Shown: positions 1-6,949, counted from the stretch's first letter. The stretch is DNA of 13,968 nucleotides from an uncultured Desulfomonile sp. (GCA_903853735.1 CAINUH010000029.1:1-13968), one strand, 5' to 3'. Notes: a model not told the origin generated them from the letters alone. Program-made: numbers and translations.

Positions 1-126
1 AAGGCAATTCCACACCTGGGCGAAAAACACTTCAATATGGTGGGGGACCGGTGGCTGTGTGGATGTGGCAATTATCCTTATCGTTCGGTCGGGGTAGCGC
101 GGGCAAACAATGGAAAAAAAGAATTC
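1..126. other. Left edge, no gene recognised
   Basis: This stretch follows the stop codon of the minus-strand VWA/OmpA gene. I see no convincing reading frame, no tRNA-like fold and no hairpin with a T-run that would serve as a terminator for the minus-strand gene. A plus-strand frame from position 37 has no ribosome binding site and runs antisense into the real gene. Confidence 0.4.
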
Positions 127-1188
127 TTACCTGAGGATTTCAATCTCCACCCTGCGTCCAATTCTGTCAGAAGGGCCACCAGGCACCTGCATGTCCGAAC
201 CGGTCATGCCATGAGGCACAATTTTGATCTTTGAGGCGGGAATGCCCAGGTTCCTGACCAAGTAATCGGCCACGGCCTCAGCTCTCTGTCGAGACAATTT
301 GAAGTTATAGTCGCGATTCCCTTTTCCGTCTGAGAATCCGTGAAGCACTAATTTGGCGAGAGGGTCTTGGGTCAAATTACGTGCGGCAACTTCCACTACT
401 GTCAAGTTCGCTGAATCCGCCGACGGATCCTTTGATCTTACAGAAACACTGTTGTGGTCAAAAGTAATCATGAGTTTGGAAGGCTGGGCAGTCGTTGCGG
501 CGGGCGGTGGAACAGAACGCCCGCAAGGAACCACCAAAAACCTTTTCATCCAAGCGTGCCACTCCGCGGGAGAATTTATCATCTCTGCGTTCGTATAAGT
601 GCCTCTACCTTTTTCTGCTATGGCCTTCAGGAAAAAGGCTCCGTCCTGTGCATTGCCTATTTGAAATGTGTGAATTTCAAGGTCAGGATTGTTTGCGCTA
701 ATCTGTTCTGTAATTTTTATTGGATCCGTCTTACAGGACTCTATCCCGCCTCCTACGAGAACGATCACAGACTTGCCCGACAAGCCCGCGACTTCGTCGG
801 CCGCCGCTCTGAGGCCAGCGGACAAAGAACTTACGCCGTAAGAAACCGTGCGGGGAAAAGCATTCAGGAATCTCTGAGGATCCCATGGCTGAATTGCCAG
901 AACGCTTTCGGTATTGTCGCAACCCATTCCAACTTTTAACCCGTAGTGGCGCAAGCCCACGTTAAAGAAACCATCCGCAGTTATCGGCATGGCTTTCTCG
1001 AAAAAATCCATTTGCTTCAAAAGAAACTGGTAACGGTCGCGCTCCTTCATGAAACCGGAAGCATCGAAAAGAACTAGTATATTGGGTATTCCCTTGCAGT
1101 CGTCGCCGAATGCGTGGGACCCAGCCAGAACAAGAAGCATGGACAACACCAAGAATCGATGGAGCCAACTCCTGCAGGCCAATGGCAT
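127..1188 (-). CDS. Secreted VWA-like / OmpA C-terminal domain protein
   Basis: A predicted exported envelope protein of 353 aa. I chose the start at 1188 because it has GGAG 8 bases upstream and begins directly with a signal peptide (hydrophobic stretch about residues 9-23, likely cleavage near A26 or G28); an upstream ATG at 1266 would add an odd hydrophilic extension. Residues about 36-215 resemble a von Willebrand A fold, beginning NILVLFDASGFM and including VIVLVGGGIESC at about 141-152. Residues about 240-352 form an OmpA-like domain with GFSDGKG, a YN..LS..RA pattern and a final RRVEIEI. The Asp of GFSD (D287) and the Arg of LSRQRA (R302), which in this family contact diaminopimelate, are both kept. 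The protein is therefore likely periplasmic and bound non-covalently to peptidoglycan. The VWA metal site looks degenerate (DxSGF instead of DxSxS, and GGG where DG is usual), so metal-dependent ligand binding is doubtful. The ligand is unknown. Confidence 0.85.
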   Translation of the reverse strand: MPLACRSWLHRFLVLSMLLVLAGSHAFGDDCKGIPNILVLFDASGFMKERDRYQFLLKQMDFFEKAMPITADGFFNVGLRHYGLKVGMGCDNTESVLAIQPWDPQRFLNAFPRTVSYGVSSLSAGLRAAADEVAGLSGKSVIVLVGGGIESCKTDPIKITEQISANNPDLEIHTFQIGNAQDGAFFLKAIAEKGRGTYTNAEMINSPAEWHAWMKRFLVVPCGRSVPPPAATTAQPSKLMITFDHNSVSVRSKDPSADSANLTVVEVAARNLTQDPLAKLVLHGFSDGKGNRDYNFKLSRQRAEAVADYLVRNLGIPASKIKIVPHGMTGSDMQVPGGPSDRIGRRVEIEILR

Positions 1189-1266
1189 AATGAACTCCAG
1201 TGAAGTAAGCTGCGGCGGACGCGCCGCTGTCACCAATTCCGGTGGAAGTAGCAGAGGATACGGCAA

Positions 1267-1285
1267 TTGTCAAGAATTTTGACAA
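1267..1285. promoter_or_regulatory. Inverted repeat in divergent promoter region (candidate operator)
   Basis: A perfect 7-bp inverted repeat, TTGTCAA-N5-TTGACAA, lies between the divergent VWA/OmpA gene and the DUF2752 gene. The minus-strand copy also reads as a TTGACA -35 box, but no good -10 follows at 17 bp. A third copy of TTGACAA lies at 1360-1366. The symmetry and divergent position fit a repressor site; this is inference only. Confidence 0.35.
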
Positions 1286-1359
1286 AATATCTATCGATAT
1301 CGTCATGTTCCGACCACTGTATTCGGCTGACAGTTCCATACGAGACATAATGCTCATAC

Positions 1360-1387
1360 TTGACAATCTGCCCAATGAATCTATCCT
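1360..1387 (+). promoter_or_regulatory. Weak candidate promoter for the DUF2752 gene
   Basis: TTGACA at 1360-1365 is followed after 16 bp by TATCCT (1382-1387), a 4/6 match to the -10 consensus. Transcription would start near 1394, which would make the first ATG leaderless and favour initiation at the ATG at 1442. The -10 match is poor. Confidence 0.25.
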
Positions 1388-1393
1388 GTCTCC

Positions 1394-1852
1394 ATGGCGC
1401 TAAACCACGCAAACAAAAGCCATTGGGAACATTGGGTTATAATGGCTGGCTGTGCAGCAGCAATTGCCGGTTCCTATGCTCTGACAGTCTCAGAAAATGG
1501 CGATCTTCGTTTCTGCAGTACGTTCAGTCAAAGTCAGACTTGTATTCCTGAGGTTTGTATACTGAGAAGAATTATAGGGATCTCGTGCCCAGGATGTGGT
1601 CTCATGCGAAGTTTTGCCGCAACGGCGCGGATCGAACTCAAAAGAGCCGTTTTCTTCAATCCCATGGGTCCAGTTCTGTTCGTAATTTGCATTTTACAAA
1701 TCCCGTACCGCATGATCAAGTATTATGAAGTGGGAAGTTCTCAGGTTCTATGGAATAAGATTGACGAGCGCCTGGATCTGGTCACTTGGACAATTGTAGG
1801 CGGCCTGTTGCTGACCTGGTTTGCAAGGATTGTGGACGGACTCGCATCTTGA
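1394..1852 (+). CDS. DUF2752 family small membrane protein
   Basis: A protein of up to 152 aa recognisable as DUF2752 by its CPGCGLMRS motif (residues 65-73; the family signature is CPxCGLTR) followed by a proline-containing hydrophobic helix. Membrane segments are predicted at about 14-31, 91-110 and 131-147. The two cysteines of CPGC suggest a metal- or redox-linked role, but the family has no assigned biochemical function that I know of. The ATG at 1394 lacks a clear ribosome binding site; an internal ATG at 1442, just before the first membrane segment, is a credible alternative start giving 136 aa. The gene stands alone, divergent from the VWA/OmpA gene and 209 bases before the lipase-like gene. 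Confidence 0.75.
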   Translation: MALNHANKSHWEHWVIMAGCAAAIAGSYALTVSENGDLRFCSTFSQSQTCIPEVCILRRIIGISCPGCGLMRSFAATARIELKRAVFFNPMGPVLFVICILQIPYRMIKYYEVGSSQVLWNKIDERLDLVTWTIVGGLLLTWFARIVDGLAS

Positions 1853-1870
1853 GATCAAGTCGTAGCCTAT

Positions 1871-1975
1871 GGCTCCTCGTAATGACACCCCACCTCCGCT
1901 TTCTCCGGCAACGAATAAGGAATGTCGTCATTGGAAGTTGAGCCAAGAAATCCAGTCCGACATTCCGGCATTACA
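1871..1975. repeat. Remnant of a dispersed intergenic repeat
   Basis: The segment contains a 9-bp inverted repeat, GGAATGTCG (1919-1927) and CGACATTCC (1958-1966). At its left it carries a block (1872-1889) whose reverse complement, GGTGTCATTACGAGGAGC, matches 17 of 18 bases at 10686-10703. The 'TCATTGCGAGGAGC' type sequence recurs in intergenic spaces of many bacterial genomes, so this is probably a non-coding miniature repeat, now decayed. No reading frame is present. Confidence 0.45.
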
Positions 1976-2061
1976 AACAAACCAACCAACGGTTGACTGA
2001 CCGTGGCCTGTCTGTCAGGTTTGACAAGACAGAGGATCGAGCACAACTGGGCGGAGGCAAT

Positions 2062-3180
2062 ATGCTACAGGAAATATTGACAGCCGTATTCACAGTCCTT
2101 TTCTTATGTGTGGCGGTCATAATTAATGGGTATTTCTGGGGTTGGTTCTATTCCGGTTCAACCGACCAAGACGAAACCTCCTACTTTAGGACCGATGACG
2201 GCTGGCGATTGGCCATACATCACTACCGACCTCAGGGAAGATCCACAGATGAGATCCCGGTCGTGCTGTGCCACGGGTTAGGGGCCAACCGTTACATCTT
2301 TGATGCTCCAGGCTCTCCTTCGTTGGCACGGTTTCTGAGCAAGAGAGGCAGAGATGTTTGGGTCGCAGAACTGAGAGGTTCGGGCATGAGCGACCGCCCG
2401 GGAATTTTTCTCGCGGATGTTCCGTACTCGTGGACTTTTGACGATCATCTGCATTACGACGTTCCTGCAATTATCAGCCATGTCATAAATCGCACCGGCG
2501 CCGGGACAATTCACTGGGTCGGCCACAGTATGGGGGGGATGCTCATTCACGCGTATCTATCCGAACACAAGTGTCCAGCTATCTGTTCCGCGATAACCCT
2601 GGGGGCTCCCACAGATTTTTCAAAGACCACTATGAAAGCCATTATAATTCTTTCCAGGATGAGATTTGCTCTCAGGTTGATGCCTATCCCTCCCATGCCT
2701 TTTAACGGCCGTCTGGTAGTGCCTATAGCCGACCGTGTGCCGGCCTGCCTATTGGGACTTTTCTATCCCCCTAATATTGCACCGGATGTAGCAAGAAGAA
2801 TCGTTGCGTTGGGTTCCGAATTGATAACTTCCTGGAAATTGTGGCTCGATTTCGGACGTTTTGTCGATACCGGGGTTTTGGCTCATGAAAACGGAAGGCC
2901 TTATCTCAAGAACATTTCCCAATCGAGCGTCCCCATTTTCCTCATTGCAGGGGCCAAGGACGCAATGGCTCCCCCTGACTCAGTATCGGCCGCCTGTGTT
3001 CCAGGCAAAGACTCCGGCGAAAGATTGTACAATGTGTTGGGAAAGACTTCAGGAACCGTTGAGGACTACGGCCACGTAGATCTCTTGGTTGGGATGAGAG
3101 CCGAACAGGAAGTGTTTCCTTCTATTCTTGAATGGCTCGCCGCACACGACCCTCTGAATAAAGAGGCGGGAGACTCGTGA
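2062..3180 (+). CDS. Membrane-anchored alpha/beta hydrolase (lipase/esterase-like)
   Basis: A 372-aa alpha/beta-hydrolase. I chose the ATG at 2062 because it has GGAGG four bases upstream and opens directly into an N-terminal membrane helix (about residues 5-25); an upstream ATG at 1993 would add 23 polar residues with no ribosome site. The family landmarks appear in order: the oxyanion-loop motif HGLGANRY, RGSGMSD, the nucleophile elbow GHSMGG with Ser156, the acid Asp300 in AGAKDAMAP, and the catalytic His338 in DYGHVDLL. The arrangement and length suit acid-lipase/PHA-synthase-like hydrolases acting on esters, with the catalytic domain tethered to the inner membrane. The substrate cannot be deduced. 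No neighbouring gene is co-directional and close, so the context does not help. Confidence 0.85.
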   Translation: MLQEILTAVFTVLFLCVAVIINGYFWGWFYSGSTDQDETSYFRTDDGWRLAIHHYRPQGRSTDEIPVVLCHGLGANRYIFDAPGSPSLARFLSKRGRDVWVAELRGSGMSDRPGIFLADVPYSWTFDDHLHYDVPAIISHVINRTGAGTIHWVGHSMGGMLIHAYLSEHKCPAICSAITLGAPTDFSKTTMKAIIILSRMRFALRLMPIPPMPFNGRLVVPIADRVPACLLGLFYPPNIAPDVARRIVALGSELITSWKLWLDFGRFVDTGVLAHENGRPYLKNISQSSVPIFLIAGAKDAMAPPDSVSAACVPGKDSGERLYNVLGKTSGTVEDYGHVDLLVGMRAEQEVFPSILEWLAAHDPLNKEAGDS

Positions 3181-3210
3181 GTGACTGCCGAAAAGTATGC
3201 ACTGTGAAAC

Positions 3211-3525
3211 CTACCATTTGAAGGGAGTGGGAAAGACATCAATTGGGGGAATCTGCAACGGTAATTCGTTAGAGCCTCTGAGCCTTCGAGAAATAGCTGA
3301 CAATGGGACAATGCTATCTGGAGGAACCTGAGTACACACAAGATTAGGGCATGCGTACTCTGCCCGTACTGCCGCAGGCTGCAAGAGACAGTATGGATGC
3401 CCAGGTTCTGCAGCAGTTGCATTACGGGGTTCATAAGGGTTCAGCATTTGGGATGAGGCTGAGTCTATAATCCCTAACACTGCGATCACGCAAGCAGGAA
3501 TGATTTTGAGAGAACACGAGTTCAT
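3211..3525 (-). CDS. Small putative exported protein, unknown family
   Basis: A 104-aa frame convergent with the hydrolase gene. It begins with a plausible signal peptide (polar start, hydrophobic core around IIPACVIAVLGII, then SASSQ near residue 25). The mature part is proline-rich with three cysteines (PYCLL, YACPNLVC) and ends PTPFKW. AGGA lies about 10 bases before the ATG, and a perfect TATAAT -10 box (minus strand, 3554-3549) is 24 bases upstream, which supports a real gene. I do not recognise a domain. A second frame on the same strand (3066-3434) overlaps it and looks like a shadow. Without homologues it remains possible that this is non-coding. Confidence 0.45.
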   Translation of the reverse strand: MNSCSLKIIPACVIAVLGIIDSASSQMLNPYEPRNATAAEPGHPYCLLQPAAVRAEYACPNLVCTQVPPDSIVPLSAISRRLRGSNELPLQIPPIDVFPTPFKW

Positions 3526-3548
3526 TTGGAGACAGTCCTCGTGAAGCG

Positions 3549-3577
3549 ATTATACTAGCATAGAATGTCATACTAAG
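3549..3577 (-). promoter_or_regulatory. Candidate promoter for the small exported protein
   Basis: A perfect TATAAT lies on the minus strand (3554-3549) within an AT-rich stretch (about 3545-3660). The -35 at 17 bp (CTTAGT) is poor. Transcription would begin near 3542, leaving about 17 bases before the ATG at 3525. Confidence 0.35.
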
Positions 3578-3694
3578 ATGTTAATGTCAATATATGGTAA
3601 CTTTTATCTGTATACATCATATCACATTGTTTTATAAAGTTATTTTGGTTACTGTTTGTTTGGACATCGCAAAATCCCGGCCGCCTTTTTTCTC

Positions 3695-3724
3695 TTGACT
3701 CAGGTCCAGGAACGAAAGTATTAT
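3695..3724 (+). promoter_or_regulatory. Sigma-70-type promoter for yceD (and possibly the fab cluster)
   Basis: TTGACT (3695-3700, 5/6) is followed after 18 bp by TATTAT (3719-3724, 5/6), giving a start near 3731 and a leader of about 32 bases before the yceD ATG at 3763. It is the best promoter match in front of the biosynthetic cluster. It is divergent from the candidate promoter at 3549-3577. Confidence 0.6.
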
Positions 3725-3762
3725 GATAGATTATTTTTTGTTGAGGAACCGGCAGAAGTCTC

Positions 3763-4296
3763 ATGAAAGTCCGTGTGGACAATATACCCAAAGACGGTCT
3801 GCGATTTTCTTTCTCAGGTCAAGAAGATGTTCTCTCTCAAATCATGGAAAAGTTTCCTGCGGTGTCTGGAGTCAAGATCGACCCACTCATACAGGGAGAC
3901 ATTCAGTTGCTTCAGACTACTGACGGGATAGTTTTGAACGGGAGTATTCGGACAACTCTGAATTTGCAGTGCTCACGATGCCTTGCCACATTCGATATTG
4001 ACAAGGATCTGGACTTGAACTTTCTTGTCCGTCAAGTAGATTTTGATGGCACAACAGACAAGGACGCCTGGGATTCCCAAGACAGTGAGATTGTTGTTGG
4101 ATCTGAAATAGACCTCGGAGAAATCATTGTGCAGGAACTCTTGCTGGAAGTTCCCATGAAACCTCTCTGCCGAGAGGACTGTCAGGGACTTTGTCCCCGT
4201 TGCGGCGCTCTAAGGGGTTCCGATGATTGTGATTGTCCGCTGGAAGTCTCTGCGGACCCCAGGTGGGAACAACTGACGAACCTCGTCAAAAAGTGA
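3763..4296 (+). CDS. yceD: YceD / DUF177 family protein (large-subunit rRNA-associated)
   Basis: A 177-aa DUF177 protein. The diagnostic features are the first Cys pair CSRCL (C70, C73), the acidic middle region ending SEIDLGEIIVQELLLEVPMKPLC, and the Cys-rich tail C136-x3-C140-x3-C144-PRC147 followed by C156 and C158, then PRWEQL near the end. YceD is genetically and positionally linked to rpmF in many bacteria and is known to affect 23S rRNA accumulation; plant homologues are needed for plastid 23S rRNA processing. Here rpmF is the next gene, in agreement, but the gap of 324 bases is unusually long. The eight cysteines in the last two-thirds suggest zinc binding (inference). AGGA lies well upstream of the ATG and an AGAAG sits closer, so the ribosome site is moderate. 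Confidence 0.9.
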   Translation: MKVRVDNIPKDGLRFSFSGQEDVLSQIMEKFPAVSGVKIDPLIQGDIQLLQTTDGIVLNGSIRTTLNLQCSRCLATFDIDKDLDLNFLVRQVDFDGTTDKDAWDSQDSEIVVGSEIDLGEIIVQELLLEVPMKPLCREDCQGLCPRCGALRGSDDCDCPLEVSADPRWEQLTNLVKK

Positions 4297-4620
4297 CGCC
4301 GTCGGACCTCGGACATACCGACTTTTCTTGTGGAATGGTTTGGTAGTCTTGAGCGCAATGAACTTGTCGGCTTTATTCAGAGATTTTTCTAAATGCAGTT
4401 GCAAGTAGCATGACAATTCATGTAAACGAATGTCTGTGTCTGTTAGTACTCTAACGGTATGTTGAACGGCCGAACAGAATCGGCTTCGGTCGGGACAAAC
4501 AGCGTGACAGGGAACTGAAGATCACGTGAGGCTTGGCTGAACGCGCCCCCCCCCATTTTTAGGGAGTGACCACCTGCACAGTCCTGAATGGATATAAAAT
4601 GACAGGAAAAGAGCTTAACA
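4297..4620 (+). other. Long yceD-rpmF intergenic region / rpmF leader
   Basis: No gene is seen in these 324 bases. Just after yceD a weak hairpin, GTCGG (4301-4305) with CCGAC (4318-4322), is followed by TTTTCTT and might act as a poor terminator. Further on is a run of nine C (4546-4554) followed by A and five T. A TATAAA at 4593-4598 might be a -10 box for rpmF, but no convincing -35 precedes it. The length suggests that rpmF has its own promoter or a regulated leader. Confidence 0.4.
4546..4554 (+). repeat. Nine-C homopolymer upstream of rpmF
   Basis: An uninterrupted run of nine cytosines lies about 67 bases before the rpmF start. Such tracts are prone to slippage. A change in length could alter spacing in the rpmF promoter/leader if one overlaps here, but no promoter elements can be assigned with confidence. 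Confidence 0.8.
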
Positions 4621-4800
4621 ATGCCAGTACCAAAAAAACGGGTTTCTCGCACCAGACGGGACAAACGACGGACCCATAAGAAACTTACACCGGTGAATTT
4701 GACCGAGTGCCCTCAGTGCTCTGAACTTACGCTCCCCCATAGAATATGCCCTGGGTGCGGATTCTACAAGGGTAGATCCGTGATCGCAGCAGAGTCTTGA
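4621..4800 (+). CDS. rpmF: 50S ribosomal protein L32 (zinc-ribbon form)
   Basis: A 59-aa protein beginning MPVPKKRVSRTRRDKRRTHK, the classic basic N-terminus of bL32. It carries two CxxC pairs (TECPQCSE and RICPGCGFY) that form the zinc ribbon of the C+ type. Length is normal for the family. AGGA lies 13 bases before the ATG with GAG closer. Only 11 bases separate its stop from fabD, so it is almost certainly co-transcribed with the fatty-acid genes. In most related bacteria plsX and fabH follow rpmF; here they do not. Confidence 0.97.
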   Translation: MPVPKKRVSRTRRDKRRTHKKLTPVNLTECPQCSELTLPHRICPGCGFYKGRSVIAAES

Positions 4801-4811
4801 GTTGAAGTAGC

Positions 4812-5783
4812 ATGACGAATCAGTGTGCCGGCAGGCAAAAGCCTGATTCAATTGCTTTGATGTTTCCAGGCCAAGGTTCTCAGTTTCTGGGAATGGCCTC
4901 GGATCTCATGGCGGCAAAATCCAAAGCGAGAGACATTGTCGAGCGAGCCGAAGAATGTCTCGGATATTCCTTGAGTAAGATAATGGCGGGGGAGCCCCCT
5001 GGTGATCTGGATCGGACACGCTATACACAACCGGCAATTTTTGTTCATTCCGTAGCCCTTTACGAAGAACTGCTTTGTAAGTGCCCCGTGTCTCCAGTCG
5101 CCGCCGCTGGTCATTCCTTGGGAGAGTATTCAGCACTTTACGCTGCCGGAGTATTTGACTTTGAAACTGCCCTGCGGCTTGTCCAGGTCAGGGCCAAAGG
5201 CATGGAGGAAGCTCAGCCTGCTTCCACATGCGGAATGGCCGCTCTCGTCGGAATTACGCGGGAACGGGCGCTGGAACTCGTGGAAATGCACAGAAAAAAC
5301 GATGTGTTGGAAGTTGCAAATTTTAATGCCCCGGATCAGATTGTGATTTCAGGTCATAAGACCGCAGTCGACAGGGCTGTTGAGGCGGCAGGTAAGGAAA
5401 AGCGTGTTAAAACGGTGATTCTCAATGTTTCGTCCGCGTTCCACACATCGCTCATGGAACCCGCACTCGAGACCCTTGGCCAAACACTTATGGATATTAC
5501 TGTCGGCCGGCCCAATTACCCCGTTGTGGCAAACCTGGACGCTCAGTTTTACCCATCAGAGGTTACGGAAGTCAGGAGTCGGCTGATCGAGCAAGTGGTT
5601 CGACCTGTCCTCTGGGATGATTGTGTCAAAACCATGGTAAAGACTGGCGCCAGAACCTTCATCGAGATTGGCCCAGGCAAGGTTCTGTCCGGTCTATTGC
5701 GCAGAATCGATCGGCAGGCTGCAGCAATCAATATTTCCGATCTGAAAAGCCTGCGTAGTGCAGAGGATGCTTTGGCGGCATGA
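4812..5783 (+). CDS. fabD: Malonyl-CoA:ACP transacylase
   Basis: A 323-aa malonyl-CoA-acyl carrier protein transacylase, which loads malonyl groups onto ACP for type II fatty acid elongation. The N-terminal FPGQGSQ motif, the nucleophile elbow GHSLGEY with Ser102, the VRAKGM segment carrying the substrate-carboxylate Arg, and His211 in SAFHTSLM (the catalytic partner) are all present, followed by the IEIGPGKVL motif. Length is slightly above the usual 305-315 because of about ten extra N-terminal residues. No strong ribosome site precedes the ATG at 4812, consistent with coupling to rpmF. Its stop overlaps the fabG start (ATGA), which indicates translational coupling. Confidence 0.97.
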   Translation: MTNQCAGRQKPDSIALMFPGQGSQFLGMASDLMAAKSKARDIVERAEECLGYSLSKIMAGEPPGDLDRTRYTQPAIFVHSVALYEELLCKCPVSPVAAAGHSLGEYSALYAAGVFDFETALRLVQVRAKGMEEAQPASTCGMAALVGITRERALELVEMHRKNDVLEVANFNAPDQIVISGHKTAVDRAVEAAGKEKRVKTVILNVSSAFHTSLMEPALETLGQTLMDITVGRPNYPVVANLDAQFYPSEVTEVRSRLIEQVVRPVLWDDCVKTMVKTGARTFIEIGPGKVLSGLLRRIDRQAAAINISDLKSLRSAEDALAA

Positions 5784-6547
5784 ATTACGATCTGTGGACT
5801 CAGAAATTCCTGACTGGCAAAACGGCCCTGGTCACTGGCGGGTCCCGAGGTATCGGCAAAGTTATTTCCGTTGCTTTGGCTCAGGCCGGCGCTTTCGTCG
5901 CGATAAACTATCGTGCAGGTTCTGAAGCTGCACAGGACACACTTGAGGCCATCAGGCTTGATGGAGGCCAGGGAAAACTAGAGCCTTTTGACGTAAGTGA
6001 CACCAAGGCTGTTGAAATCGCCATAGCCGACATAATTAGCGAAAGGTCGGCAATAGACATCCTTGTTAACAATGCGGGCGTTTGCAGCGACGGGCTCGTT
6101 GGTCGAATGAAAGACGCCGACTGGAATGATGTCCTGTCCACAAATCTTACCGGCGCGTTCAACTTGAGCCGGGCCGTGGCAAAAATCATGATTCGCAAGA
6201 GACATGGGAGGATAGTCAATATATCCTCTACTGCAGGAGAGGCGGGAAACCCGGGCCAGGCAAACTATTGCGCGGCAAAAGCCGGATTAATAGGCCTAAC
6301 AAAGGCCTTAGCAAGGGAGTTGGCTCCAAGAAACATACTGGTAAACTCAGTCTCGCCCGGGATCATCAGTGGCGGCATGACCGAGAGACTCAAGGAAACT
6401 CAATTGGAGATCATCCGGAACCATGTTCCTTTAGGCAGGATGGGTCAACCGGAAGATGTGGCGGCTGCAGTGCTTTTCCTGTGCTCAGGGATGTCGGATT
6501 ACATCACGGGCCAGGTGATACGGGTTAACGGCGGGCTTTACATGTAA
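5780..6547 (+). CDS. fabG: 3-oxoacyl-ACP reductase
   Basis: A 255-aa short-chain dehydrogenase that reduces 3-ketoacyl-ACP with NADPH. The cofactor motif TGGSRGIG is near the N-terminus, NNAG is in the middle, and the catalytic Ser150, Tyr163 and Lys167 (YCAAK) have the exact spacing of FabG. The C-terminal VNGGLYM matches the family ending. The first ten residues or so are an extension relative to E. coli FabG (244 aa). The ATG overlaps the fabD stop by four bases. FabG-like proteins are numerous, but the position between fabD and acpP makes the assignment firm. Confidence 0.96.
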   Translation: MNYDLWTQKFLTGKTALVTGGSRGIGKVISVALAQAGAFVAINYRAGSEAAQDTLEAIRLDGGQGKLEPFDVSDTKAVEIAIADIISERSAIDILVNNAGVCSDGLVGRMKDADWNDVLSTNLTGAFNLSRAVAKIMIRKRHGRIVNISSTAGEAGNPGQANYCAAKAGLIGLTKALARELAPRNILVNSVSPGIISGGMTERLKETQLEIIRNHVPLGRMGQPEDVAAAVLFLCSGMSDYITGQVIRVNGGLYM

Positions 6548-6644
6548 GAAATGGGCGTCTTAGTGCTCTTGAGGGCAAAGAAATTCCGGTACAGCCAGAG
6601 CGAACTCCGGCAATTTCCAACAGACGCGTACGATGAAATACCTC

Positions 6645-6653
6645 GGGGAGGAG
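6645..6653 (+). promoter_or_regulatory. Strong ribosome binding site that fixes the acpP start
   Basis: GGGGAGGAG lies six bases before the ATG at 6660. An upstream in-frame ATG at 6633 has no such site, and starting there would add nine residues not found in ACPs, so 6660 is the start. Confidence 0.8.
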
Positions 6654-6659
6654 ACCCTT

Positions 6660-6905
6660 ATGGATGCGCTTGAACAAAGAGTCGTAGATCTCATTACCGA
6701 AGTGCTTGTCGACGTCAACAAGGAAAACATCCAAATGAATTCGAAGATCGTGGAGGATCTGGGAGCCGAATCTCTCGATATTTACGACATGATCGCTCTT
6801 CTTGAAGACGAGTTCGACATGGAGATTACCGACGAGGAAGTTGAGAAGATTCAAACGGTTCAAGATGTTGCCGATTTCATCAAGGAGCACCAGAAAGGCG
6901 CTTAA
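6660..6905 (+). CDS. acpP: Acyl carrier protein
   Basis: An 81-aa acidic acyl carrier protein, the carrier of growing acyl chains in fatty acid synthesis. The phosphopantetheine attachment site is Ser38 in DLGAESLDIYD, followed by the helix that in ACPs docks partner enzymes. The usual DSL triplet is ESL here, and the next residues are IYDMIALLEDEF rather than the common TVELVMALEEEF, so this is a slightly divergent ACP. Its place between fabG and fabF argues that it is the main AcpP. It has a 112-base upstream gap and the strongest ribosome site in the cluster, consistent with the high demand for ACP; I could not identify a separate promoter in the gap. Confidence 0.95.
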   Translation: MDALEQRVVDLITEVLVDVNKENIQMNSKIVEDLGAESLDIYDMIALLEDEFDMEITDEEVEKIQTVQDVADFIKEHQKGA

Positions 6906-6949
6906 CCAAAGATCGCCTACTGAACAACTATTGGTTTCAGGAGGATATC

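Noticed and set aside
454..939. 161-codon plus-strand frame
   Set aside because: Fully antisense to the VWA/OmpA gene, which has a signal peptide, domain matches and a ribosome site; this frame has none.
1189..1266. Upstream start for the VWA/OmpA gene
   Set aside because: It would bury the signal peptide behind 26 residues, and the start at 1188 has a good ribosome site.
1993..2061. Upstream start for the alpha/beta hydrolase
   Set aside because: No ribosome site; GGAGG at 2053-2057 clearly serves the ATG at 2062.
3066..3434. Minus-strand 122-codon frame overlapping the hydrolase end and the small exported protein
   Set aside because: Overlaps the hydrolase 3' end on the opposite strand and lacks a ribosome site; the 3211-3525 frame has better start signals.
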